From Ilumatobacter sp. (GTDB lineage Bacteria > Actinomycetota > Acidimicrobiia > Acidimicrobiales > Ilumatobacteraceae): DNA of 40,253 nucleotides. The DNA lies in NCBI RefSeq assembly GCF_030065885.1, contig NZ_JASJCS010000026.1, forward strand, positions 1-40,253, written 5' to 3'. Under the pieces are notes generated by a model. That model made no database searches and had not been told where the DNA came from. It saw only the letters and a program-made list of their open reading frames with translations. The position numbers were made by a program, and so were the translations under genes. Positions 1 to 6,438 of the stretch are shown here, piece after piece (position 1 is the first letter of the stretch; every line of letters starts with the position of its first letter).

Positions 1-1646
1 TCGGGCGCTGGGCGGGAGCTCTCGGTGGTCGTGTCGGTGTCGGCACCAGGCTCGGTGGGCGCCGAGTCGGCCGCCGGTTCGGGGGTCGCGGCGGCGGGTT
101 CGGTTGCCGGCTGTTCGTCGGTGGTCGCGGTCGCCGCGTCGCCGCGGGTGTCGGTCGCCTGGTCGTCGGGCGCAGGCTCGGTAGCGACCTCGGCGACGCC
201 GGCATCGGTGGCTTCGGGAGCCGAGCGACGAGGCCGGTCGCGACCGGCGTCCTGCGGCTGGCCGGCGCCGCGCCGATCGCCGGACCCCTTGTCCCCGCCT
301 CGCTGACCGCCGCCCTGCTTCCGCCCGCCCTGCTTCCGCCCGCCCTGCTTGGCTGCGCCGTCCTTGCCGTCCTTGCCGTCCTTGCCGCGACGGTGGTGGG
401 TCGGCCGCAGCGGCTTCGGCATGGGTGCCTTCGGATCGACCTCGATCTCGAAGAGCGCAGCGACGTGAGGAAGGGCGGGCGCCAGCCGCTTGACCGTCGC
501 CGTCAACTCGTCGTTGACGACGTCGGGCTTCGTCGCCGGCGCGACCGAGGCATGGATCGGCGAGAACGCGGCCGCCTCGAGCATGGCAATCCATCGATCG
601 GGGCTGTCCATGGGCGCCAGGGAGGCATTCGTGCTGTCGATCAGGCGCTTGGCGATGTCGACCGGGAACGGTACGCCCGCCTTCGGCGGCTGCGACGACA
701 GCCGGAGCGCACGGATGACGCGGCCGACAGCGAGCGCGGCATCGACATCGCCGAACCACAACTGGAGCTCTTGCTCTTGCTTGTGAACGAGCGCGTCCTT
801 CAACTCGTCGCTGAGCGCTCGTGTCGATTCGTCGCGTGCGACGATCGGGTCGCCGGCCGCGGCGACCACGCTGCGAAGGTCGCGCAGGTCGAGGTGTTGC
901 ATCTGGCGCTGGGCCGCCTCGGCGCGGTCGCGCCACTCGGCAACCCGCAGCTTCGGCAACAGTTCCTCGGCCAGCTTCATCACCGACGCTTCCGGCATCG
1001 TGGCCCGCCCCTCGGCGGCAGCCTTCTCGTTGTCCTCCCGCAGCCGCTGGCGTACGGCGCCCAGGCCCTGGAGAGCGAGCTCTGCGATGGGACGCTGCTC
1101 TTCGGGCAGCTCGGCGAGGACCTCGTTGCGGTGCTGCTTGCCGGGGCGGAGTCGCTTCGGCTTCGGTCGCTGCGGCACCTCGGGCGGCGGCGTGAACGAC
1201 GGGCCGCGGCGACGCTGATCGCGGCGTCCACCACCGTCACGACCGCGGCGGCCGTCGCCTCGACCATCGCGGCGGCCGTCACCGCGACGATCCCGGCCGC
1301 CGTCACCGTCACGACGGCCACGCCGGTCGTCGTCGCGCCGGGGCCGGCGGTCGCCCTTGCCACGCCTCGCTCGCGTCTCGATCACGGGTTGGAACTCGCG
1401 CTCGGGCGGCAGCAACTCGATCAGGTCGTCGCGGCGTTGCTTCTCGCGTCCGTGCACCACCGAGAGCACCGTGATGCCGTCGATCTCCTGATCGACCTCG
1501 ACCTTCAGCTCGTCGCCGATGGCAGCGCCGTCGGGGAGGATCGTGCCGTCGAGCACGCCGCGCGGCTGCTTGGCCCCGGCGGCGCGCCATGTCCACGTGC
1601 CGTCGCCGAGCGCGCTCGTGAGTTCGATGTCGATCCGTCGGGACAT
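1..1646 (-). CDS. Unrecognised protein with OB-like N-terminus and RGG-like linker (3' end beyond window)
   Basis: The frame is open from ATG at 1646 to the left edge: 548 codons, no stop. I do not recognise the family. Residues 1-75 look like a small beta-barrel domain of OB/TRAM type (a 'GVLDGTILPDG' turn followed by 'VEVDQEIDGITVL'). Residues about 85-145 are a disordered Arg/Gly/Asp-rich stretch with RGG-like repeats. Residues about 155-400 are predicted helical, with segments such as 'LRDLRSVVAAAGDPIVARD'. The rest is low-complexity: Lys/Gly repeats, then a Thr/Glu/Ala/Pro acidic tail. Domain order suggests an RNA- or nucleic-acid-associated cytoplasmic protein, which is inference only. 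It is divergent from the carbonic anhydrase homologue with 75 bp between starts. A long open frame on the opposite strand is a composition shadow. Confidence 0.8.
   Translation of the reverse strand, partial: MSRRIDIELTSALGDGTWTWRAAGAKQPRGVLDGTILPDGAAIGDELKVEVDQEIDGITVLSVVHGREKQRRDDLIELLPPEREFQPVIETRARRGKGDRRPRRDDDRRGRRDGDGGRDRRGDGRRDGRGDGRRGRDGGGRRDQRRRGPSFTPPPEVPQRPKPKRLRPGKQHRNEVLAELPEEQRPIAELALQGLGAVRQRLREDNEKAAAEGRATMPEASVMKLAEELLPKLRVAEWRDRAEAAQRQMQHLDLRDLRSVVAAAGDPIVARDESTRALSDELKDALVHKQEQELQLWFGDVDAALAVGRVIRALRLSSQPPKAGVPFPVDIAKRLIDSTNASLAPMDSPDRWIAMLEAAAFSPIHASVAPATKPDVVNDELTATVKRLAPALPHVAALFEIEVDPKAPMPKPLRPTHHRRGKDGKDGKDGAAKQGGRKQGGRKQGGGQRGGDKGSGDRRGAGQPQDAGRDRPRRSAPEATDAGVAEVATEPAPDDQATDTRGDAATATTDEQPATEPAAATPEPAADSAPTEPGADTDTTTESSRPAP
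311..387. repeat. Short tandem repeats inside the disordered tail
   Basis: Two adjoining microsatellite-like arrays: a 15-bp unit (CGCCCTGCTTCCGCC) in 2.7 copies at 311-350, then a 9-bp unit (GCCGTCCTT) in about three copies at 357-387. On the coding (minus) strand they encode KDG and KQGGR repeats. Both units are multiples of three, so copy-number change keeps the frame. Confidence 0.75.
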
Positions 1647-1709
1647 GGTGCGCAACGGTATCGCCTGACCGGGTCCGAGCACCATTGCCGGCGAGCCGAA
1701 ACCGCCGTG

Positions 1710-1715
1710 TACCGT
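1710..1715 (+). promoter_or_regulatory. -10 hexamer TACCGT of a leaderless transcript
   Basis: TACCGT ends 6 nt before GTG 1722, so transcription would begin at or next to the start codon. A weak -35 (TTGCCG, 1686-1691) lies 18 nt upstream. No Shine-Dalgarno sequence is present, in keeping with leaderless translation. Confidence 0.45.
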
Positions 1716-1721
1716 GCCGCC

Positions 1722-2240
1722 GTGCCCGTCTACGCACTCGGTGACCTCGAGCCGTCGATCGACGGTGACGCCTACGTCCACCCCGACGCCGTGATCATCG
1801 GATCGGTCACCGTCGGCCCGCAGAGCTCGGTGTGGCCGGGTGCGGTGCTCCGCGGTGACGAGGGGGACATCGCGATCGGCGCCGCCACCAGCGTCCAGGA
1901 CAACGCCGTGCTCCACACGACGCCCGACGTGCCGACGGTGGTCGGGGATCGGTGCGTGATCGGTCACATCGTGCACCTCGAGGCGTGCACCGTCATGGAC
2001 GACGTGCTGGTGGGCAACGGTGCCATCGTGCTGCACGAGGTCGTGGTGCACCCGTGGTCGATCATCGCCGCCAACTCGGTCGTGCTCGACGGCACGGTCG
2101 TGCCCACGGGCGCGATCGCGGTCGGGTCGCCGGCCGTGGTCAAGGAGGGCCGTGCGCGGCGCGAGATGATCACCGAGGGTGTCGAGGCCTACGTCACGCG
2201 CAGCCGGCGGTTCCGCGACGATCTCAGGCGTCTCGACTGA
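1722..2240 (+). CDS. Gamma-class carbonic anhydrase family protein (left-handed beta-helix)
   Basis: 172 residues. Hexapeptide-repeat protein of the gamma carbonic anhydrase family, which forms a trimer binding a metal between subunits. Visible features are the N-terminal 'SSVWPGAVLRGD' block, 'SVQDNAVLH' (H65), 'VIGHIVHLEAC' (H82, H85) and 'GSPAVVK' near the end. Two canonical metal histidines (H65, H82) are in place. The third, normally seven residues into the GH block, is Glu87, with a His at position 85 instead. Whether it hydrates CO2 is therefore open; acyltransferase-like relatives share the fold. GTG 1722 is chosen because the frame starts well with MPVYALGD and follows a leaderless -10. 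An in-frame GTG at 1707 is an alternative. prmA follows 45 bp downstream. Confidence 0.88.
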   Translation: MPVYALGDLEPSIDGDAYVHPDAVIIGSVTVGPQSSVWPGAVLRGDEGDIAIGAATSVQDNAVLHTTPDVPTVVGDRCVIGHIVHLEACTVMDDVLVGNGAIVLHEVVVHPWSIIAANSVVLDGTVVPTGAIAVGSPAVVKEGRARREMITEGVEAYVTRSRRFRDDLRRLD

Positions 2241-2260
2241 CGTGGCGATCGTGCGCCCTT

Positions 2261-2274
2261 CTCCCGGCCGGGAG
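2261..2274 (+). promoter_or_regulatory. Perfect palindrome overlapping the prmA ribosome binding site
   Basis: CTCCCGGCCGGGAG is a 14-bp perfect palindrome. As RNA it folds to a 5-bp stem (CTCCC/GGGAG) with a GGCC loop. It contains most of the only Shine-Dalgarno-like sequence (GGAGG, 2271-2275) before prmA ATG 2286. It may limit prmA translation or act as a weak hairpin after the carbonic anhydrase gene. Confidence 0.4.
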
Positions 2275-2285
2275 GCGTCGGGCTG

Positions 2286-3101
2286 ATGCGGATGGTCGAA
2301 CTCGTCGTGCCGCCGGCCGACGCAGAGCTCGCCGCCGATCGGCTGTGGGCGGCCGGTGCCAGAGCGGTGGAGGAGATCGCCGACCGGGCCGGGCACGTCC
2401 GGCTCCGGACGGCGCTCGCGAGCACCGATGCGCTCTCTGCACAGCGGATCGGCGCCCTGCCGCCGACGTGGCGACTGGGCCACGTCGACGTCGACGACGA
2501 GCCGGCCACGACGTGGCGAGAGTTCGCGAACCCCGTCCGCGTCGCGGCCGACCTGGTGATCAGCCCGGCCTGGAAGCTCGGCCGGCACGACACCGGCACC
2601 ACCGAGGTCGCGGTCGAACCGGCGGGATCGTTCGGCCTCGGTGACCACCCCACGACGAAGCTGGCGGCAACGGCGGCCTGGCGGCTGGTCGCCGCCCACG
2701 ACCAGGTGCTCGATGTGGGCTGTGGGAGCGGCGTCCTCGCGATCGTCGCGGCGAAGGCGGGCGCCCGCCGGGTCGTGGCGGTCGACGTCGCAGACGCGGC
2801 GATCGAGGCGACGATCGACAATGCCCGCCGCAACGACGTCCACATCGTCGAGGCGAGCACCACGCCGATCGGCGAGGTCGTCGGCGACTACGACGTCGTG
2901 CTGGCGAACATCCTGGCTCCGGCCATCGTGGCGATGTCCGCCGACCTGCGCCGCGTCACCGCACGCGGCGGCGTCCTGGTGATCTCGGGCATCCTGGCCA
3001 CGGACCACCAGCACGTCCTCGATGCGCTCGTCCCGATGGAGCCGGTGCGGACCGAGATCCTCGACGGGTGGGCAGCAGTCGAGCTCCGACACCGGCGCTG
3101 A
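2286..3101 (+). CDS. prmA: Ribosomal protein L11 methyltransferase
   Basis: 271 residues, within the usual 250-295 range. SAM-dependent enzyme that methylates ribosomal protein L11 in the cytoplasm. The N-terminal substrate-recognition domain (1-60) is degenerate. The diagnostic 'FGLGDHPTTKLA' block is at about 116-127. Motif I is 'VLDVGCGSG' (141-149), the acidic residue of motif II is in 'VVAVDVAD', and the PrmA-type 'NILAP' motif is at 208-212. Start at ATG 2286; an in-frame ATG at 2292 would remove only two residues. The preceding gene lies on the same strand, so the two may be cotranscribed. The downstream ribokinase is convergent with 16 bp between stops. Confidence 0.9.
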   Translation: MRMVELVVPPADAELAADRLWAAGARAVEEIADRAGHVRLRTALASTDALSAQRIGALPPTWRLGHVDVDDEPATTWREFANPVRVAADLVISPAWKLGRHDTGTTEVAVEPAGSFGLGDHPTTKLAATAAWRLVAAHDQVLDVGCGSGVLAIVAAKAGARRVVAVDVADAAIEATIDNARRNDVHIVEASTTPIGEVVGDYDVVLANILAPAIVAMSADLRRVTARGGVLVISGILATDHQHVLDALVPMEPVRTEILDGWAAVELRHRR

Positions 3102-3117
3102 TCAGACCCGGGCCGAC

Positions 3118-3981
3118 TCACGAGCCGAGCAACTGCCGAATCGTGGCCTCGGACGGTTGGGCCGGCACGGCGCCACGCACCGTCGTCGCGAGCGCGCCGG
3201 CGGCAGCGCCCCACCGGACCGCGTCGAGCAGTTCGTCGCCGGCCGCGAGCCGTGCGGCGAGCGAGCCGCAGAAGGCGTCGCCCGCACCGGTGGTGTCGAC
3301 GACGGACACATCGAACGCATCGACGTGGCGTGTGCCGGAGGTGGTGACCACGTCGACCCCTTCGCTGCCACGGGTCACCACGACCACCGGACACACGTCG
3401 AGGAGCGCCGAGGTGCCACCGACGAGGCCGACCTCGTGCTCGTTCGGCACGAGCACGTCGACGAATGAGAGCAGCTCGCGGTCCAGCGGAGCGGCGGGCG
3501 CCGGGTTGAGCACCGTCGTGGCACCCCGGCGCCGAGCCTCGCCCAACGCAGCCCTCACGGTGTGGACCGGCACCTCGAGCTGCACGAGCACCACAGCCGA
3601 CGGCGGCAACGCGGCATCGGCCGAGACGTGTGCGTTCGCTCCGGGCACGACGACGATCGAGTTCTCGCCCTGCTCGTTGACGGTGATCAGTGCGCGCCCG
3701 GTCGGTGCGTCGACGTCGGCGACGGCGTCGAGGTCGATGCCGGCATCGTCGAGGACGGAGCGGAGCTCGGCGCCGGCTGCGTCGCGGCCGAGCGCGCCGA
3801 CGAACGCGGTCCGCGCTCCGCTGCGGGCGGCGGCGACCGCCTGGTTCAGGCCCTTGCCGCCCGCATGTTCCGCGTACGCCGTACCGAGCACGGTCTCACC
3901 CGCCGACGGCAGCCGGGGCGCGGTCGCGACGAGATCGAGGTTGGCACTGCCGACGACACAGACGTCGACGTGGGGCGGCAC
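3118..3981 (-). CDS. rbsK: Ribokinase (PfkB family)
   Basis: 287 residues. ATP-dependent sugar kinase converting ribose to ribose 5-phosphate, judged by the ribokinase-type rather than fructokinase-type motifs. 'GSANLDLV' and 'GGKGLNQAVAAAR' (from 41) bind substrate. 'TGRALITVNEQGEN' and 'VVVPGAN' (about 94-115) are typical ribokinase blocks. 'DTTGAGDAF' (229-237) holds the anion hole and catalytic Asp235. The start is GTG 3981, giving a normal N-terminus. It begins 8 nt after the whiB stop on the same strand, so it is probably cotranscribed with whiB. No ribose transporter is adjacent, so the true substrate (ribose, deoxyribose or a nucleoside) is not proven. Confidence 0.85.
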   Translation of the reverse strand: MPPHVDVCVVGSANLDLVATAPRLPSAGETVLGTAYAEHAGGKGLNQAVAAARSGARTAFVGALGRDAAGAELRSVLDDAGIDLDAVADVDAPTGRALITVNEQGENSIVVVPGANAHVSADAALPPSAVVLVQLEVPVHTVRAALGEARRRGATTVLNPAPAAPLDRELLSFVDVLVPNEHEVGLVGGTSALLDVCPVVVVTRGSEGVDVVTTSGTRHVDAFDVSVVDTTGAGDAFCGSLAARLAAGDELLDAVRWGAAAGALATTVRGAVPAQPSEATIRQLLGS

Positions 3982-3989
3982 GGGGGGCG

Positions 3990-4310
3990 TCAGCCCGCAG
4001 AGCGGGCGCGCACGCCGATCGGGGCGATGAGACGGAAGCCGGCCGCGTGCCGCTCGTCTTCGCTCTCACCACCCCAGAAGCCGTATTCGTGCTGGTCGCG
4101 TGCGAACTCGCGGCACGTCGAGCGGACCGAACAGCTGGCGCACACCTGCCGAGCGGTGGCCTCGCGTCGTTCGCGGGCCTGCGGTCGCTCGGCAGCGGTC
4201 GGGAAGAAGAGGTGCGTCAGGCCCTTGCAGGCCGCTCGTTCCATCCAGTCGTCCTCGGTCTGAAGACGAGTGCTGATGATCTCGACTGCTGCCACGGATG
4301 AACCCCACAT
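3990..4310 (-). CDS. WhiB-family iron-sulfur transcriptional regulator
   Basis: 106 residues. The four [4Fe-4S] cysteines are C28, C57, C60 and C66, in the arrangement C-x28-C-x2-C-x5-C. The 'FFP' motif follows C28. The turn 'GFWGGESEDER' precedes a basic C-terminus that contacts DNA. WhiB proteins are confined to Actinobacteria and act with the primary sigma factor in division, redox or stress control. Which paralogue this is cannot be settled from sequence alone. ATG 4310 is the longest start; GTG codons at residues 6 and 9 are alternatives. It has its own strong-looking promoter and runs into ribokinase. Confidence 0.92.
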   Translation of the reverse strand: MWGSSVAAVEIISTRLQTEDDWMERAACKGLTHLFFPTAAERPQARERREATARQVCASCSVRSTCREFARDQHEYGFWGGESEDERHAAGFRLIAPIGVRARSAG

Positions 4311-4376
4311 TCATGACACGGGGCGGCGGCCCCACTTGATCCCACGGACAGGCGCCCCGGCACCCGACGAAGGGAC

Positions 4377-4405
4377 AACGTAGTGCCTCCTAAACGGTCA
4401 GTCAA
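4377..4405 (-). promoter_or_regulatory. Sigma-70-type promoter of whiB
   Basis: On the minus strand, TTGACT (4405-4400) and TACGTT (4382-4377) are separated by exactly 17 nt. Transcription would start near 4370, giving a leader of about 60 nt before ATG 4310. The -35 overlaps the stop codon of the threonine aldolase gene. A GGGGC/GCCCC hairpin (4320-4333) sits just before the whiB start and could affect its translation. Confidence 0.6.
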
Positions 4406-5463
4406 TTGTGTGATGCAAGTATTGCGGTGACACCGGCCGCGAACCGTTCGACGTCGTGTTCGGTCGTGTCCCAGGCGGTCATCCAGCGCACCTGGTGGCG
4501 AGCTGGATTCCAGTCCCAGAAGAAGCACCACGAACGCAATGGCTCGATCGCTCGCGGTGGCAGGGTCGGGAAGACGCTGTTCACGGTCGGCGGCCCGTCG
4601 TGCTCGACGCCGTCGATCGTCGCCGTCCGTTCGTACATCGCGCCGGCGAGCCGGTTCGCGTGCGCAGCGAGGTCGATCCATCGGTCGCCGTCGAGCAGGG
4701 CGGTGAGCTGGGCGGCCACGAAGCGCATCTTCGACGGGAGCTGCGTCACGGTCTTGCGGACGTAGGCGGCTCGCGACGCCAGCGCGCGGTCGAGGTAGAC
4801 CACCGCTTCGGCGGCGAGCGCCCCGTTCTTCGTCGCACCGAACGTGACCACGTCGACACCGGCGTCGACGGTCATCGCACGCAGCGTCTCGACGGTTCCG
4901 CCGAGCGCCGCCGTGGCGTTGGCGATCCGGGCCCCGTCCATGTGCACGCGCATGCCGTGGCGATGCGCCACCTCGCAGATCGCGCCGATCTCGTCGATCG
5001 AGTACAGCGTGCCGAGCTCGGTGCTCTGGGTGATCGACACGACGGCGGGCTGGGCGTGATGGGGCACCCCGAGCGCGGTCGCCTGCTCGGCGACGTGGTC
5101 GGGTGTCAGCTTGCCGTCCGGGCACGCGACGTCGATCAGCTTGCAGCCGGCGATCCGCTCGGGTGCGCCGGTCTCGTCGACGTTGATGTGCGCCCAATCG
5201 GTGCAGACCACCGCATCGCCCGGCCGCACCAGCGAGGTCAACGCCATCACGTTGCCCCCCGTGCCGTTGAACGTGAGGAACGTCGAGACATCACGCCCGA
5301 ACAGCTCGTCGAAGGCCCGCTCGCAGCGCCGGGTCTCCTCGTCGTCGCCGTAGGCGAGCGCGTGGCCCGCGTTGACGCGGGCGATCGCCTCGAGCACGGC
5401 CGGGTGGGCACCGGCCGCGTTGTCGCTCGCGAACGCACATCGTGGAGGCTCGGGCAGCGTCAT
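4402..5463 (-). CDS. Threonine aldolase family protein (PLP-dependent)
   Basis: 353 residues. Fold-type I PLP enzyme of the low-specificity L-threonine aldolase family, which splits threonine or allo-threonine to glycine and acetaldehyde. Visible are 'FNGTGGNVMAL' (65-75), 'HMDGARI' (174-180, Asp176 to the PLP ring nitrogen) and 'VTFGATKNG' (206-214), where Lys212 should form the Schiff base. The frame continues upstream to 5814, but ATG 5463 gives the family N-terminus 'FASDNAAGAHPAVLEAI' and lies 6 nt after a -10-like CATACT. The extension would overlap the divergent regulator. The product glycine links it to the gcv genes in this window. Related beta-eliminating lyases cannot be excluded. 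Confidence 0.87.
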   Translation of the reverse strand: MTLPEPPRCAFASDNAAGAHPAVLEAIARVNAGHALAYGDDEETRRCERAFDELFGRDVSTFLTFNGTGGNVMALTSLVRPGDAVVCTDWAHINVDETGAPERIAGCKLIDVACPDGKLTPDHVAEQATALGVPHHAQPAVVSITQSTELGTLYSIDEIGAICEVAHRHGMRVHMDGARIANATAALGGTVETLRAMTVDAGVDVVTFGATKNGALAAEAVVYLDRALASRAAYVRKTVTQLPSKMRFVAAQLTALLDGDRWIDLAAHANRLAGAMYERTATIDGVEHDGPPTVNSVFPTLPPRAIEPLRSWCFFWDWNPARHQVRWMTAWDTTEHDVERFAAGVTAILASHN

Positions 5464-5469
5464 CGCGCC

Positions 5470-5475
5470 AGTATG
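5470..5475 (-). promoter_or_regulatory. -10 hexamer CATACT before threonine aldolase
   Basis: Read on the minus strand, CATACT ends 6 nt before ATG 5463, the same spacing as other leaderless starts in this window. It is back to back with the promoter of the RpiR-type gene within 63 bp, so one bound protein could affect both. Confidence 0.4.
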
Positions 5476-5512
5476 GCGAGGAGCCGCCGCCCGAGCGCCG
5501 CCGGCCCCGGTG

Positions 5513-5518
5513 TACGGT
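5513..5518 (+). promoter_or_regulatory. -10 hexamer TACGGT before the RpiR-type regulator
   Basis: TACGGT ends 8 nt before GTG 5527. There is no Shine-Dalgarno sequence in the gap, which fits a leaderless message. Confidence 0.4.
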
Positions 5519-5526
5519 GACGCTCC

Positions 5527-6369
5527 GTGGAGGTCGCCGAGCGAATTCGCGCGCACAGCATTCAGCTCACCGCCGCCGAACGGCGAGTCGCCGAAGCGAT
5601 CCTCGCCGCGCCGCAAGCGGTCGGCTTCGGCACCGTCGCCGACCTCGCAGCCACGGCCGGCGTGGGAGCGGCGTCGGTGGTGCGCCTGGCGACGAAGCTC
5701 GGCTTCGACGGGTACACCGACCTCCAGGCATGCATCCAGCTCGACCTCACCAGCCAGCTGCGGCCGGCCGCAGAGCGGATCCTCGAAGCCGGTGAGCAGG
5801 CCACCTCCGAGCACGCCGCGACCGAGATGGCGAACGTCCGAGCGACGCTCGATGCCGCATCGGACGCGGCCACGTCATCGGTCGTCGAGCGCCTCTCTGA
5901 TCTCGCACGACCGGTCGTGGTGCTCTCGGGCGAGGCGTCGGCAGGCGTCACCCACCAGTTCCTGTCGCAGCTCCACCAGCTCCGCGCCGACGTGTCGGCC
6001 CTTGCGGGCAGCGAGGTCGCCGTCCGGCGCGACCTCGCGGTGCTCGACGGTGCGGCCACCGTCGTCGTGATCGATCTCAGGCGGTACGAGCGATGGGTGC
6101 TCGACGCGCACCAGATCGTGCAGCAACGGGGTCTGTGGTCGGCGGGGCTGACCGACAGCATGCTCTCGCCGATCGCAGCTCGCGCCGACGTGGCCTTCGT
6201 CGTCGCCGCCGACTCGGTCGGGCCGTTCGACAGCCACGTCGGCACGATGGCGCTCCTCAACCTGTTCGTCGCCGGCGTCGCATCCCGGCTCAGAGACACC
6301 GCGCCCGATCGGCTCGCAGCCGTCGAGGCCGCTTGGCGCGAACGCGGCACGCTCACCGACACCACCTGA
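5527..6369 (+). CDS. MurR/RpiR-family transcriptional regulator
   Basis: 280 residues. N-terminal HTH_6 domain (1-75): 'LTAAERRVAEAILAAPQAV' followed by the recognition-helix block 'TAGVGAASVVRLATKLGF'. The C-terminal half (about 115-265) is a SIS fold that normally binds a phosphosugar, with 'VVVLSGEASAGVTHQFL' near its start. Such proteins usually repress or activate sugar-catabolic genes. Here the neighbours are a divergent PLP enzyme and prfC, so the effector is not obvious; the ribokinase gene 1.5 kb away is a possible target. The start is GTG 5527. Confidence 0.87.
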   Translation: MEVAERIRAHSIQLTAAERRVAEAILAAPQAVGFGTVADLAATAGVGAASVVRLATKLGFDGYTDLQACIQLDLTSQLRPAAERILEAGEQATSEHAATEMANVRATLDAASDAATSSVVERLSDLARPVVVLSGEASAGVTHQFLSQLHQLRADVSALAGSEVAVRRDLAVLDGAATVVVIDLRRYERWVLDAHQIVQQRGLWSAGLTDSMLSPIAARADVAFVVAADSVGPFDSHVGTMALLNLFVAGVASRLRDTAPDRLAAVEAAWRERGTLTDTT

Positions 6370-6425
6370 ACCGCACTCGGCGCTGCCGGCGCCTTGGACC
6401 GGGTTCGGAACCGCCACGCCATCGA

Positions 6426-6431
6426 TAGCCT
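6426..6431 (+). promoter_or_regulatory. -10 hexamer TAGCCT before prfC
   Basis: TAGCCT ends 7 nt before ATG 6439. This supports ATG 6439 rather than the upstream TTG 6394 as the prfC start. Confidence 0.4.
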
Positions 6432-6438
6432 CCCCTCG

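Noticed and set aside
393..1721. Long plus-strand open frame leading into the carbonic anhydrase gene
   Set aside because: It is antisense to the minus-strand protein at 1-1646, is Arg/Leu/Ala-rich with no domain, and results from high GC in the wobble position. Only its last 173 codons are a real gene.
3102..3117. Possible terminator between prmA and ribokinase
   Set aside because: The 16-bp gap has a short GC-rich dyad but no adequate stem or U-tract.
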